This document shows positions 6,488 to 6,728 of a stretch of DNA of 6,728 nucleotides, piece by piece (position 1 is the first letter of the stretch; the number at the start of each line of letters is the position of its first letter). This DNA comes from Campylobacteraceae bacterium. Its GTDB lineage: Bacteria; Campylobacterota; Campylobacteria; Campylobacterales; Campylobacteraceae. The notes under the pieces were generated by a model, which did no database searches, was not told where the DNA came from, and saw nothing but the letters and a program-made list of their open reading frames with translations. Where the stretch lies: contig JAIRQK010000164.1 of the NCBI GenBank assembly GCA_031256525.1, positions 1 to 6,728 on the forward strand. The letters run 5' to 3'. Both the position numbers and the translations under genes were made by a program.

Positions 6488-6728
6488 ATGCAAGATAAAT
6501 ATTATGAATTAGAGGTTATTCCAAGTTCAAATATAGAGCTTTTTTGTGATTTTATACTTACTCTTTTCCCAGAAGCTATTGAGGAGACTGAGAACTCTTT
6601 AGTTGTCAGAAGTGAAGAGTCCCTTGAGCTTATCGAGTGGGGAGTTAAAGAGTTTGCACAAAAATTAAGTAGCTCTTTGAAAAAAGAGGTATATGTCAAA
6701 ACGGTGCTTATTGAAAAAAATAGCGAAG
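6488..6728 (+). CDS. prmA: PrmA, ribosomal protein L11 methyltransferase, 3' end outside the window
   Basis: The first 80 codons of a gene run off the right edge. The product begins MQDKYYELEVIPSSNIELF and continues with AIEETENSLVVRSEESLELIEWGV and a Lys-rich helix. This matches the N-terminal substrate-recognition domain of Campylobacterota PrmA proteins as I recall them. PrmA uses S-adenosylmethionine to trimethylate ribosomal protein L11 in the cytoplasm. The methyltransferase domain lies beyond the window, so the call rests only on the variable N-terminal domain and genomic context. The ATG at 6488 has TTTAGGCG about 5-12 bases upstream as its ribosome binding site, and no in-frame alternative start is better. 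It follows hisA by 51 bases and may have its own promoter. Confidence 0.75.
   Translation, partial: MQDKYYELEVIPSSNIELFCDFILTLFPEAIEETENSLVVRSEESLELIEWGVKEFAQKLSSSLKKEVYVKTVLIEKNSE

Overview
The window reads as an AT-rich chromosomal segment of a Campylobacterota (epsilonproteobacterial) genome, probably Sulfurimonas-like or a relative. This is inferred from base composition, from the Campylobacterota-type PrmA N-terminus and PDC-sensor membrane protein, and from TAAAAT/TATAAT-type -10 boxes without clear -35 boxes. No search was run, so genus is not established. Every gene is on the + strand.

Region 1 (1-4039) is a surface-glycan (LPS core, O-chain or other glycoconjugate) glycosyltransferase operon. 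In order it holds a GT4 transferase cut by the left edge, a GT9 heptosyltransferase-like gene broken by an in-frame TAA, a GT10 fucosyltransferase-like enzyme, and a GT2 transferase. The genes are tightly packed: two junctions are 4-base ATGA overlaps and one is an 8-base gap. This suggests one transcript and sequential addition of sugars to one acceptor at the inner membrane.

Region 2 (4040-4198) is the only sizeable gap. It holds an inverted repeat, two candidate -10 elements and a strong Shine-Dalgarno. It is the likely transcription boundary between the glycan operon and the next unit.

Region 3 (4199-6436) holds a PDC/Cache-sensor protein with four C-terminal membrane helices. Its end overlaps hisH, which is followed after 2 bases by hisA. 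HisH (with HisF, not in this window) and HisA carry out adjacent steps of histidine biosynthesis. hisH is also interrupted by a single in-frame TAA, although both halves keep family motifs and the total length is normal. Region 4 (6437-6728) carries a candidate promoter and the first 80 codons of prmA.

The most notable observation is that two separate genes, GT9 and hisH, each carry one in-frame TAA with no frameshift and otherwise intact sequence. TAA is also the genuine terminator of several genes here, so whole-genome recoding is unlikely. Recent nonsense mutations, sequence or assembly error, or split/readthrough expression remain possible. I found no RNA gene, CRISPR array, insertion sequence or obvious new defence-like system.
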